Numbered from the stretch's first letter, positions 1 to 5,245 are shown. The stretch is 7,371 bases of DNA from an uncultured Bacteroidota bacterium (GCA_903881065.1 CAIRRW010000469.1:1-7371), one strand, 5' to 3'. A program made the numbers and translations. Notes: generated by a model not told the origin, from the letters alone.

Positions 1-222
1 CCTTGCTGGTGTTGCGTGCAAGTTACCCGCCAGCGCTAGTGTGCAGGCAGGCGCGAAGTATCCTCACTCGTGCCGATTATTAAGTAGCATCTTGCTACAA
101 ACATAAAAGCGAGACGCTTTCAAATAATAAACACGAGTTGAAAACTCGCGTTTTCGGGTAGACTTAAACCATAAACAAATCCCCTGCTGGCGTAAGTGTC
201 TTCACTCATGACTATTATAAAG
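1..222 (+). repeat. Intergenic palindromic repeat, copy A (continues past left edge)
   Basis: Bases 38-222 align without gaps to 1432-1616, with about 12 differences by hand count; bases 70-153 align to 2619-2702 with one difference. The copy is a chain of small hairpins. These are GGCGCGA (50-56) with TCGTGCC (68-74); GTAGCA/TGCTAC with loop TCT (85-99); AAGCG/CGCTT with loop AGA (107-119); and CGAGTT/AACTCG with loop GAA (134-148). A second, variant core (ctcatgactattataaag) follows at 205-222. Bases 1-37 hold a further piece whose TGCAAGTTACCCG (17-29) recurs with one change at 4092-4104. No protein-coding gene is supported in 1-479: the only long frame, on the - strand, runs through the repeats and has no homologue that I recognise. 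Bases 291-442 are AT-rich with nothing recognisable. Confidence 0.85.
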
Positions 223-253
223 AAGCATGTTAATAACACTATAAAAATAAAAA

Positions 254-286
254 CGGGGCAACCGAAAACCGTAAAGAGCAGGAAGA
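254..286 (+). repeat. Leader-type repeat element, copy 1 (AACCGAAAAC core)
   Basis: This stretch runs GGGG, C, AACCGAAAAC, then a purine-rich tail ending AAAGAGCAGG. It matches the elements at 4886-4923 and 5197-5234, apart from one inserted base and a few substitutions. The other copies lie directly ahead of start codons. This one has no open frame close behind it (the first ATG, at 328, meets a stop after three codons), so it may be an orphan left from a lost gene. It is not palindromic. Confidence 0.6.
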
Positions 287-442
287 TTAAATAATCTGAA
301 AAATAAAAAACGAACTTCAAAGGCAAATGATATTATAGATTTTCGATTTCAGTAAGCAGCAATTCAGTTAGTTTATATTACAAATCAACAAAGTAATTTT
401 ACAACTCACCGGAAAATAAAATTCTACGTTAGAATAATGATA

Positions 443-450
443 TACTTTTG
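443..450 (+). promoter_or_regulatory. Putative -7 box for the SDR-like gene
   Basis: TACTTTTG fits the Bacteroidota -7 consensus TAnnTTTG exactly and lies 29 bases ahead of the ATG at 480, predicting a short AT-rich leader. No convincing -33 TTTG/TTG is visible at the expected spacing. Confidence 0.55.
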
Positions 451-479
451 CAGCTCATAATAAAATTAAATAAAATAAT

Positions 480-1397
480 ATGCAGACAATATTAGGTGCA
501 AATGGAACAATAGGCAGTGTATTAGCAAAAGAATTAAAAAGCTATACTGATAAAATACGATTGGTAAGCCGCAATCCAAAAAAGGTAAATGATGATGATG
601 AATTATTTCCTGCCGACCTCTCGGATGCCGCACAAGTGGATAAGGCAATAATGGGTTCGGAAATAGTATATCTGGTGGTAGGTTTCGAGTATAATATAAA
701 TGTATGGAAACAGAAGTGGCCAAAACTTATGAAAGATACCATAGCAGCATGTAAAAAACACAATGCCAAACTTGTTTTTTTCGACAATATATACATGTAT
801 GATATTAATAGCATAGGACATATAACAGAGGATGCCGTTTTAAATCCGCCAAGCAATAAAGGGAAAGTTCGCAGGGAGATAGCAGAAATGTTAATGAATG
901 AAACGAAGTCAGGTAAGTTGAATGCACTGATAGCGCGTGCTCCCGATTTTTATGGTCCTGATAATAATAACAGCATATTGATTGAACTGATTTATAAAAA
1001 TATTAAAAAGGGGAAAAGTGCCAATTGGCTTATAAATGCTGATAAAAAACATTCGTTTATATATACACCCGATGCAGCTAAAGCCACAGCTTTATTAGGC
1101 AATACGCCCGATGCTTATAATCAGGTATGGCATTTGCCAAGTGATAAAAATAAATTGACTGGCAGAGAGTGGTTAGCACTGTTTAACAAGGAAATGAATA
1201 CCAACAAAAAAATGATGGTATTACCAATGTTTATGATTCGGTTGCTTGGTTTGTTTATGCCTCTGATGCGCGAAATGCCGGAAATGATGTATCAATATGA
1301 CAGAGATTATTATTTTGATTCCACAAAGTTTGAAAAGCGATTTAATTTTAAACCAACAACTTATACCGAAGGGGTAAAGAAAATAGTTGCCGGTTAA
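480..1397 (+). CDS. NAD(P)-binding epimerase/dehydratase-like protein (atypical extended SDR)
   Basis: This is a 305-residue Rossmann-fold protein of the NAD-dependent epimerase/dehydratase type, probably cytosolic. The nucleotide-binding GxxGxxG motif is at the very N-terminus (GANGTIG, 6-12), followed by beta-strand/helix units and an acidic PADLSD segment (44-49). RAPDFYGP (153-160) corresponds to the substrate-side motif of extended SDRs. The usual catalytic YxxxK is not apparent: where YGxSK would align, the protein reads KGKVR (127-131). I recall this KGxVR plus R(A/S)xDFYGP pattern from a subgroup annotated only as NAD-dependent epimerase, so the loss looks like a family trait rather than damage. 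It may bind a nucleotide without acting as a classical epimerase, and the substrate is unknown. The ATG start puts the glycine motif at the normal place. The gene is monocistronic, with its own -7 box and repeat copy B after its stop. Confidence 0.85.
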   Translation: MQTILGANGTIGSVLAKELKSYTDKIRLVSRNPKKVNDDDELFPADLSDAAQVDKAIMGSEIVYLVVGFEYNINVWKQKWPKLMKDTIAACKKHNAKLVFFDNIYMYDINSIGHITEDAVLNPPSNKGKVRREIAEMLMNETKSGKLNALIARAPDFYGPDNNNSILIELIYKNIKKGKSANWLINADKKHSFIYTPDAAKATALLGNTPDAYNQVWHLPSDKNKLTGREWLALFNKEMNTNKKMMVLPMFMIRLLGLFMPLMREMPEMMYQYDRDYYFDSTKFEKRFNFKPTTYTEGVKKIVAG

Positions 1398-1419
1398 ATA
1401 CAGTAATTTCCAGTGATTC

Positions 1420-1616
1420 CCTGCAGGTGTGAGTGTGCAGGCAGGCGCGAAGTGTCCTCTCTAGTGCCGATTATTAAGTAGCATCTAGCTACAAACCTAA
1501 AAACGAGACGCTTTCAAATAATAAACACAAGTTGAAAACTCACATTTGCGGGTAGACGTAAACCATAAACAAATCCCCTGCTGGCGTAAGTGTCTTCACT
1601 CGTGACTATTATAAAG
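1420..1616 (+). repeat. Intergenic palindromic repeat, copy B (hairpin modules)
   Basis: This copy begins about 20-35 bases after the SDR-like stop codon. Bases 1432-1616 match copy A (38-222) at every position except about 12, without gaps. Ahead of the match, CCTGCA (1420-1425) can pair with TGCAGG (1436-1441). Several differences from copy A are G-to-A changes that break stems: the CGAGTT/AACTCG hairpin is CAAGTT/AACTCA here (1528-1542). This copy therefore looks partly decayed. The second core, ctcgtgactattataaag, is at 1599-1616 and is followed by GTGGTGTCCTCACTATT. Bases 1398-1786 contain this copy, the 88-base module and a promoter, and no gene that I can support. Confidence 0.85.
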
Positions 1617-1631
1617 TGGTGTCCTCACTAT

Positions 1632-1719
1632 TACACAAAGTACTTCCCTCCTGCTCTGCTTTGTTATAAAACTAACCAAATAAATCTTTTATTTAAAGTG
1701 CCTTGTTATTAGAGGTACT
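1632..1719 (+). repeat. 88-base intergenic module, copy 1
   Basis: It aligns without gaps to 2709-2796 with about 10 differences. Landmarks are cttccctcctgctct, tttgttataaa and tttatttaaagtgccttg. Near its right end, AAAGTGCCT (1695-1703) can pair with AGGTACTTT (1713-1721) around a 9-base loop with one G.T pair. The hairpin runs into the -7 box of the next gene. As RNA it could end transcripts from the SDR-like gene; as DNA it overlaps the promoter. Confidence 0.85.
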
Positions 1720-1723
1720 TTTG
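1716..1723 (+). promoter_or_regulatory. Putative -7 box for the HTH-like gene, at the repeat edge
   Basis: TACTTTTG matches TAnnTTTG. Its first four bases are the last four of the 88-base repeat, and the remainder is unique sequence. The sister copy reads TACTCAAG at this place and has no box. The leader to the ATG at 1787 is about 60 bases. No clear -33 element is visible. Confidence 0.5.
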
Positions 1724-1786
1724 TAAAAATAAAAATACTTGCAATGTATAACATCAGTTATTTTTTAACCAACTAAAATCAAAATA

Positions 1787-2581
1787 ATGTATGATACTTA
1801 CGATAAAGAAAAAGCTGCTGCCGAATATTTAGTTGCATTTATAAAACATCTGTATAGAAAAGGGAAAAATAGTTTTGAAATTTCAAAAACGTTGCAAATC
1901 GATATTGACCTTATAGATAAGCTTTTGAAAAATGATAAACTACTGCCGGAGCTTAAAACAAGGAATGTGGATTTTGTAAAGAAATTGCAGGAAAAATATA
2001 CTGACCCTGAAGTGTTAAAACAGAAATGCAATGAGCTCGGTATTAATTTCTTCGTATCAAAACATAATAATGATTACTACTTTTATGGTCATAGTGGATA
2101 CCTTAAAAACATAGGGCCTTGGCAGCGGCAAAATAATTTTACCGATGCGCTAAGCTACTATTTCGGTACTAAAAAAAGAAAATACACAAACAGTGATATG
2201 GATGTGCTTGCCAAATTAAGTACAGGTGTACTGATAACAGAAGAAGAAGAAAAACTTACTGACCGTACCTTAACACCTGCCTACCGGATGCGTATTATTA
2301 ATGATATAACAGATGGATGTAAAGAGCAGGAAATAAGCGAAAAATTCAACTGTTCGATACCTGCAGTAAAACAGATAGCTGATGACTATGAATTACAACT
2401 TCCTGTTACCGAAAAAAGTATTGTGTCAAGAATAGTTAAAGCAATAAAGCAGGGTTATAGTTTCGATCATATTGCAAGACGGTTTTATAATTACAATACT
2501 TACCTGATAGAAGACCTCATTAAAACATACCGCATTTTACCTGCAAGTGAGGGAAAAATCGATACTGACATTCCAAGTTAA
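1787..2581 (+). CDS. Hypothetical protein with three helix-turn-helix-like segments
   Basis: I do not recognise this 264-residue family. It has no signal peptide or membrane segment and is highly charged and lysine-rich, so a cytoplasmic nucleic-acid-binding role is plausible but inferred. Three segments have the helix-turn-helix rhythm: residues 24-49 (NSFEISKTLQIDIDLIDKLL), 176-202 (QEISEKFNCSIPAVKQIADD) and 221-250 (YSFDHIARRFYNYNTYLIED). Each pairs a short E/H-I-(S/A) helix with a second helix after a polar turn. Between the first two is an aromatic patch (residues 97-111: YYFYGHSGYLKNIGP) and an acidic stretch (EEEEK, 152-156). The ATG at 1787 follows an in-frame AT-rich leader and no better start is visible. 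The gene stands alone, bracketed by copies of the same intergenic repeats in direct orientation. Confidence 0.7.
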   Translation: MYDTYDKEKAAAEYLVAFIKHLYRKGKNSFEISKTLQIDIDLIDKLLKNDKLLPELKTRNVDFVKKLQEKYTDPEVLKQKCNELGINFFVSKHNNDYYFYGHSGYLKNIGPWQRQNNFTDALSYYFGTKKRKYTNSDMDVLAKLSTGVLITEEEEKLTDRTLTPAYRMRIINDITDGCKEQEISEKFNCSIPAVKQIADDYELQLPVTEKSIVSRIVKAIKQGYSFDHIARRFYNYNTYLIEDLIKTYRILPASEGKIDTDIPS

Positions 2582-2590
2582 GCATAGCAT

Positions 2591-2707
2591 CCCCGGCTGG
2601 CGCAGGTATGTTTCACCTGTGCCGATTATTAAGTAGCATCTTGCTACAAACATAAATGCGAGACGCTTTCAAATAATAAACACGAGTTGAAAACTCGCGT
2701 TTGCGTG
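2591..2707 (+). repeat. Intergenic palindromic repeat, copy C (shortened)
   Basis: This copy starts 10 bases after the preceding stop codon. From 2619 to about 2702 it matches copy A with a single difference, then jumps directly to the 88-base module, lacking the second core present in A and B. Its leading hairpin is the best in the family: GGCGCAGGT (2599-2607) pairs with ACCTGTGCC (2615-2623) around ATGTTTC. Compared with copy A, two adjacent base pairs in this stem have swapped in a compensatory way. The three tri-nucleotide-loop hairpins of copy A are intact here. Confidence 0.85.
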
Positions 2708-2708
2708 C

Positions 2709-2796
2709 TACACATAGCACTTCCCTCCTGCTCTTCTTTGTTATAAAGCCAACTAAATATATTTTTTATTTAAAGTGCCTTGTTATTAAAAGTACT
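2709..2796 (+). repeat. 88-base intergenic module, copy 2
   Basis: This is the ungapped partner of 1632-1719. The terminal hairpin is weaker than in copy 1 because the AGAGG segment is AAAAG here, and the promoter box seen at the edge of copy 1 is replaced by TACTCAAG. Bases 2797-2864 between this module and the next promoter show nothing recognisable. Confidence 0.85.
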
Positions 2797-2864
2797 CAAG
2801 CCCACGCAGCTGTATAGGCAGTTATTTAAGGGATAAAACCAAATCACAACTAAGCAATTAAGTT

Positions 2865-2872
2865 TACCTTTG
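2865..2872 (+). promoter_or_regulatory. Putative -7 box for the luciferase-like monooxygenase gene
   Basis: TACCTTTG matches TAnnTTTG exactly, 29 bases ahead of the ATG at 2902. That is the same distance as for the SDR-like gene. No clear -33 element is present. Confidence 0.55.
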
Positions 2873-2901
2873 TCGGCTATAAAGAATAGAATATAAAATG
2901 T

Positions 2902-3936
2902 ATGGAAATAGGAATAGATAGTTTTGCTGCTGCCCAAATGAGCAATACTGCTGCAACAGCTGCCAACAGCATGAATGCAATATCTGCACTGCTCGAACGG
3001 ATAGAACATGCAGATAAATCAGGACTGGATGTATTCGGCATCGGCGAACATCATCGTAAAGAGTTTCTCGATTCGGCACCTGCTGTATTGCTTGCTGCTG
3101 CTGCTGCACGCACTAAAAATATACGGCTTACCAGTGCAGTTACTGTGCTTAGTGCCGCCGACCCGGTACGTGTATTTCAAAGCTTTGCCACACTCGATTT
3201 GGTTTCGCAGGGGCGCGCCGAAATAGTTGTTGGGCGGGGTTCATTCACCGAATCGTTTCCTCTCTTTGGCTTAAATTTAAATGATTATGATGAATTGTTT
3301 TCCGAAAAACTTAACCTGTTGTTAACCATCAGAGCAAATGAAATTGTAAACTGGTCGGGCAAATTCCGTGCAGCACTTCATAATCAGGCAATATATCCAC
3401 GCCCTATCCAAAACCCGTTACCTATATGGCTTGGCGTAGGCGGCACACCCGAATCATTTATACGTGCAGGAGCATTAGGCTTGCCATTAATGGTAGCAGT
3501 AATAGGTGGAGAAACACATCGCTTTCGCCCGCTAATTGACCTTTACAGAGAAACAGGGAAAAGAGCAGGCTTCGCACCCGAACAGTTAAAAGTAGGCTTG
3601 CACTCACTCGGATATGTTGCCGAAACAAAAGAAAAAGCAATCGAAGATTATTATCCGGGCTATGCCGAAACATTTACACGTATAGGTAAAGAGCGCGGCT
3701 GGCCACCCGTTAGCCCTACCCGATTTGATGCTCAGAATGGCGCTTTGGGTGCATTGCTGGTAGGAAATCCGGAAGAAGTTGCTGCTAAAATACTTCGTCA
3801 CAGTGCATCACTCGGCGGCATTTCACGCTTTACATTTCAGATGGATAACGCTGCCTTGCCGCATTCAAAGCTGATGAATTCAATAGAACTAATAGGAAAA
3901 CGAGTAGCTCCACTGGTAAATACCAACAGCAATTGA
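2902..3936 (+). CDS. LLM-class flavin-dependent oxidoreductase (luciferase-like monooxygenase)
   Basis: This 344-residue protein has the usual length of single-domain bacterial luciferase-like TIM-barrel enzymes. They use reduced FMN and oxygen, or F420 in some phyla; FMN is the likely cofactor here because Bacteroidota generally lack F420. Family marks in order: the N-terminal strand MEIGIDSF; GIGEHH (46-51) after the first barrel turns; the conserved SAADPVRVFQ (84-93) and VSQGRAEIVVGRG (101-113) segments; YPRP (165-168); and PIWLGVGGTPES (174-185), near the phosphate-binding end of the barrel. The sequence resembles the Atu2307/SP_0267-type subgroup as I remember it. The substrate cannot be told. 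By eye it is somewhat GC-richer than its neighbours. An out-of-frame ATG at 2898 opens an 8-codon frame overlapping the start, but the protein start at 2902 fits the family. Confidence 0.92.
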   Translation: MEIGIDSFAAAQMSNTAATAANSMNAISALLERIEHADKSGLDVFGIGEHHRKEFLDSAPAVLLAAAAARTKNIRLTSAVTVLSAADPVRVFQSFATLDLVSQGRAEIVVGRGSFTESFPLFGLNLNDYDELFSEKLNLLLTIRANEIVNWSGKFRAALHNQAIYPRPIQNPLPIWLGVGGTPESFIRAGALGLPLMVAVIGGETHRFRPLIDLYRETGKRAGFAPEQLKVGLHSLGYVAETKEKAIEDYYPGYAETFTRIGKERGWPPVSPTRFDAQNGALGALLVGNPEEVAAKILRHSASLGGISRFTFQMDNAALPHSKLMNSIELIGKRVAPLVNTNSN

Positions 3937-4112
3937 GGTAAATAGTTTGATTTTAAAAAGAAATTAAATCCAGCCTTCTATTTTATAATACACTATAACG
4001 CAGTATTCGCGCATTACAATAAGTTCATAATTTAAATAGCTCCATATATTATAACGTAACGATAAGTTTTTAAGCCCTTGTTGTTGTTCCTTGCAAGTTA
4101 TCCGAAACACTG

Positions 4113-4205
4113 CCTTCGCTGGTGTTTTTTCACCTGCGAACGTTCTGAAAGGAAAAGTTAAATTAAGTATCAAAGGTTGTTAGTGAAAACACCAACGGCG
4201 AAAGG
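4113..4205 (+). repeat. Inverted repeat with two competing hairpins in the 3937-4292 gap
   Basis: The arm at 4113-4133 (CCTTCGCTGGTGTTTTTTCAC) is nearly complementary to 4183-4205, which reads GTGAAAACACCAACGGCGAA and then AGG, with a few unpaired bases and a 49-base loop. Part of the same left arm (TCGCTGGTG, 4116-4124) can pair instead with CACCTGCGA (4131-4139) across a TTTTTT loop, leaving one T.T mismatch. This short hairpin resembles the leading hairpin of repeat copy C, and TGCAAGTTATCCG just upstream (4092-4104) recurs at 17-29. The rest of the gap, 3937-4091, is AT-rich, with no gene and no clear terminator for the monooxygenase gene. Confidence 0.6.
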
Positions 4206-4248
4206 TTATTAATAAAATTTTAAAAACTGAACATCCATTATTTATATG

Positions 4249-4256
4249 TACTATTG
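4249..4256 (+). promoter_or_regulatory. Weak candidate -7 box for the 90-residue gene
   Basis: TACTATTG differs from TAnnTTTG at one position and lies 36 bases ahead of the ATG at 4293. It is the best candidate in the AT-rich leader. No -33 element is visible. Confidence 0.3.
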
Positions 4257-4292
4257 TATTTAAATAATTTATAAACCCTAAAAACAATTAAA

Positions 4293-4565
4293 ATGGTAAC
4301 TACAATTTTATCACATGAAGTAAAAGATTATGAAGTGTGGAAAAAAGGCTTCGATGGCGATGCCGCAAACCGCACAGCAATGGGCGTTAAAGTAACTGGT
4401 CTTTATCGCGCAGCTGATAAGCCAAACATGGTTACTGTAATTACAGAAGTGCCAAGTGTAGAGGCTATCAAGGCTTTTATTGCTAACCCCGACCTGAGAG
4501 CTACAATGGAAAAGCTTGGTGTTATTGGTGCTCCACAGGTAATGATTTTGAATAAAGTAGGATAA
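4293..4565 (+). CDS. ABM-like dimeric alpha/beta-barrel protein
   Basis: At 90 residues, this is the size of a single ferredoxin-like unit of the dimeric alpha/beta-barrel superfamily (antibiotic biosynthesis monooxygenase, DUF and cyclase-type proteins). The predicted order is strand, helix, strand, strand, helix, strand: TTILSHEV (3-10), DYEVWKKGFD (12-21), a strand through VKVTGLYRA (32-40), NMVTVITEV (45-53), the helix VEAIKAFIANPDLRATMEKLGV (56-77) and the last strand PQVMILNK (81-88). H8, the W16/F20/D21 cluster and R27 face the side where family members bind small molecules, but no catalytic set can be claimed. Such proteins are often annotated cyclase or hypothetical. It is cytosolic, single-gene and closed by the terminator 30 bases downstream. 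Confidence 0.75.
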   Translation: MVTTILSHEVKDYEVWKKGFDGDAANRTAMGVKVTGLYRAADKPNMVTVITEVPSVEAIKAFIANPDLRATMEKLGVIGAPQVMILNKVG

Positions 4566-4595
4566 GTAATTTCCAAAGCTTTGTTAAATCAACAG

Positions 4596-4633
4596 AAAGA
4601 GTCTGTTTCTTTTTAGAGACAGGCTCTTTTTTT
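4596..4633 (+). terminator. Strong intrinsic terminator
   Basis: AAAGAGTCTGTTTCT (4596-4610) pairs with AGAGACAGGCTCTTT (4615-4629) through 15 base pairs, two of them G.T, around a TTTT loop. An uninterrupted T run extends to 4633. It ends the transcript of the 90-residue protein gene and separates it from the downstream unit. Confidence 0.92.
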
Positions 4634-4708
4634 AATCGTTGTGATGACTTTGCAATTTTTCTATCTTAGCCAATGTTGGTCTTCAAGGTAATTTGGCAGA
4701 AACGAAGC

Positions 4709-4780
4709 AGGTGTTTTTTATCCCGCAATCGCGAATCTGTTTAACTCGTGCCAATTATTAAGTGGTGGTGTCACCACTAT
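4709..4780 (+). repeat. Divergent copy D of the palindromic repeat family
   Basis: CGCGA (4730-4734) and TCGTG (4746-4750) sit 11 bases apart exactly as in copy A, and are followed by CCaATTATTAAGT, one base different from copies A-C. Where A-C carry the GTAGCA/TGCTAC hairpin, this copy has a different perfect one, AGTGGTG/CACCACT (4761-4767 with 4772-4778). The stretch from 4709, GCAGGTGTTTTTTATCCCGC, recalls the short hairpin at 4116-4139. The gap 4566-4954 thus holds a terminator, this repeat, a promoter and a leader element. Nothing recognisable lies in 4634-4708 or 4781-4838. Confidence 0.65.
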
Positions 4781-4838
4781 TTAAATTAACTTCAACTGTT
4801 TAAGGTTTTAAGCCAAGTTATTTAGCATTAAAAAACAA

Positions 4839-4868
4839 TTGTCAATGGTTCTTTAATTGTTAGCTTTG
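4839..4868 (+). promoter_or_regulatory. Bacteroidota-type promoter for the three-gene unit
   Basis: TTG (4839-4841), 19 bases, then TAGCTTTG (4861-4868): both the boxes and the spacing fit the -33/-7 promoter of the Bacteroidota housekeeping sigma factor. It is the best promoter in the window. The predicted start, near 4874, would place the whole repeat element at 4886-4923 in the mRNA leader. Confidence 0.65.
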
Positions 4869-4885
4869 CTTTATAAAAACATACA

Positions 4886-4923
4886 CAGGGAAACCGAAAA
4901 CTGAACAAAGCAGGTAAAAAGAA
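4886..4923 (+). repeat. Leader-type repeat element, copy 2
   Basis: The element contains AACCGAAAACTGAA, then CAAAGCAGGTAAAAAGAA. It differs from 5197-5234 at about 4 of 38 positions. It lies between the promoter and the ATG at 4955, ending 31 bases before that codon. It contains no clear palindrome; AGGT is too far from the ATG to act as a normal ribosome-binding site. Confidence 0.8.
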
Positions 4924-4954
4924 CATGAAGAATTAAAGAAAAATAATTAAAACC

Positions 4955-5176
4955 ATGAATCTAATATTAATAATATGGGGTGTACTGTTTATCCTTTCCT
5001 TTGTTATAATGGCAATATATGCCAGAAAAGAGTTGAATAAAATAGTTTCGGAAACAGGTAAAAAGGAATGGAAACTAATGGGTGGCAGAACAAACTTTTA
5101 TCGTTTGGCAGTAGCTATAAGTTTAGTAGTTTCAGTAGCTGTAGCTTATTTGATAAAATATATTTTAAATTTGTAA
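4955..5176 (+). CDS. Small inner-membrane protein, two predicted membrane segments
   Basis: I do not recognise this 73-residue protein. Hydrophobic segments at residues 3-22 (LILIIWGVLFILSFVIMAIY) and about 50-70 (LAVAISLVVSVAVAYLIKYI) would form a hairpin in the cytoplasmic membrane. They are separated by a charged loop (ARKELNKIVSETGKKEWK) rich in lysine, which suggests the loop faces the cytoplasm. No lipobox or enzymatic motif is present. It is the first gene of a likely unit with the secreted T9SS protein (69-base gap) and the exported ELHP protein. A codon-like pattern without internal stops, a good promoter and a plausible start support a real gene despite its size. Confidence 0.7.
   Translation: MNLILIIWGVLFILSFVIMAIYARKELNKIVSETGKKEWKLMGGRTNFYRLAVAISLVVSVAVAYLIKYILNL
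5166..5173 (+). promoter_or_regulatory. Possible secondary -7 box inside the end of the membrane-protein gene
   Basis: TAAATTTG matches TAnnTTTG and overlaps the last codons of the upstream gene, 72 bases ahead of the ATG at 5246. The match is AT-rich, has no -33 partner at the right spacing, and may be chance. Confidence 0.2.
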
Positions 5177-5196
5177 GTTTTAATTTAATATAAATA

Positions 5197-5234
5197 CAGG
5201 GGAACCGAAAACTGAAAAGAGTAGGTAAAAAGAA
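5197..5234 (+). repeat. Leader-type repeat element, copy 3
   Basis: CAGGGGAACCGAAAACTGAA followed by AAGAGTAGGTAAAAAGAA is a near-identical copy of 4886-4923. It ends 11 bases before the ATG at 5246 and fills most of the 69-base gap between the two genes. Confidence 0.8.
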
Positions 5235-5245
5235 AAAGAAACAAA

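Noticed and set aside
120..326. 68-residue hydrophobic frame on the - strand
   Set aside because: It runs through repeat copy A and AT-rich DNA. The hydrophobicity comes from A-rich + strand sequence, and copy B does not keep a comparable frame.
327..372. Possible 3' end of a - strand gene (KLTELLLTEIENL)
   Set aside because: The frame has a stop a few codons upstream, leaving about 14 residues, which is within chance for this composition.
1420..1427. CCTGCAGG palindrome as a protein-binding site
   Set aside because: Isolated eight-base palindrome at the edge of repeat copy B, not conserved at the matching place in copies A or C.
38..2707. Gene-repeat-gene-repeat layout as an integron cassette array with attC sites
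   Set aside because: The repeats follow genes and form hairpins, but I see no paired RYYYAAC and GTTRRRY core sites at their ends, the spacers carry promoters, and there is no integrase gene.
38..2796. CRISPR array
   Set aside because: The repeats are few, long, about 1.1-1.4 kb apart and separated by whole genes; there are no regular spacers and no cas genes.
2898..2921. 8-codon overlapping upstream frame at the monooxygenase start
   Set aside because: Very short, with nothing to show it is translated; most likely chance in an ATG-rich leader.
2864..3109. Glutamine-rich frame on the - strand over the monooxygenase start
   Set aside because: Shadow of the alanine- and leucine-rich monooxygenase coding sequence (repeated gctgct read in reverse).
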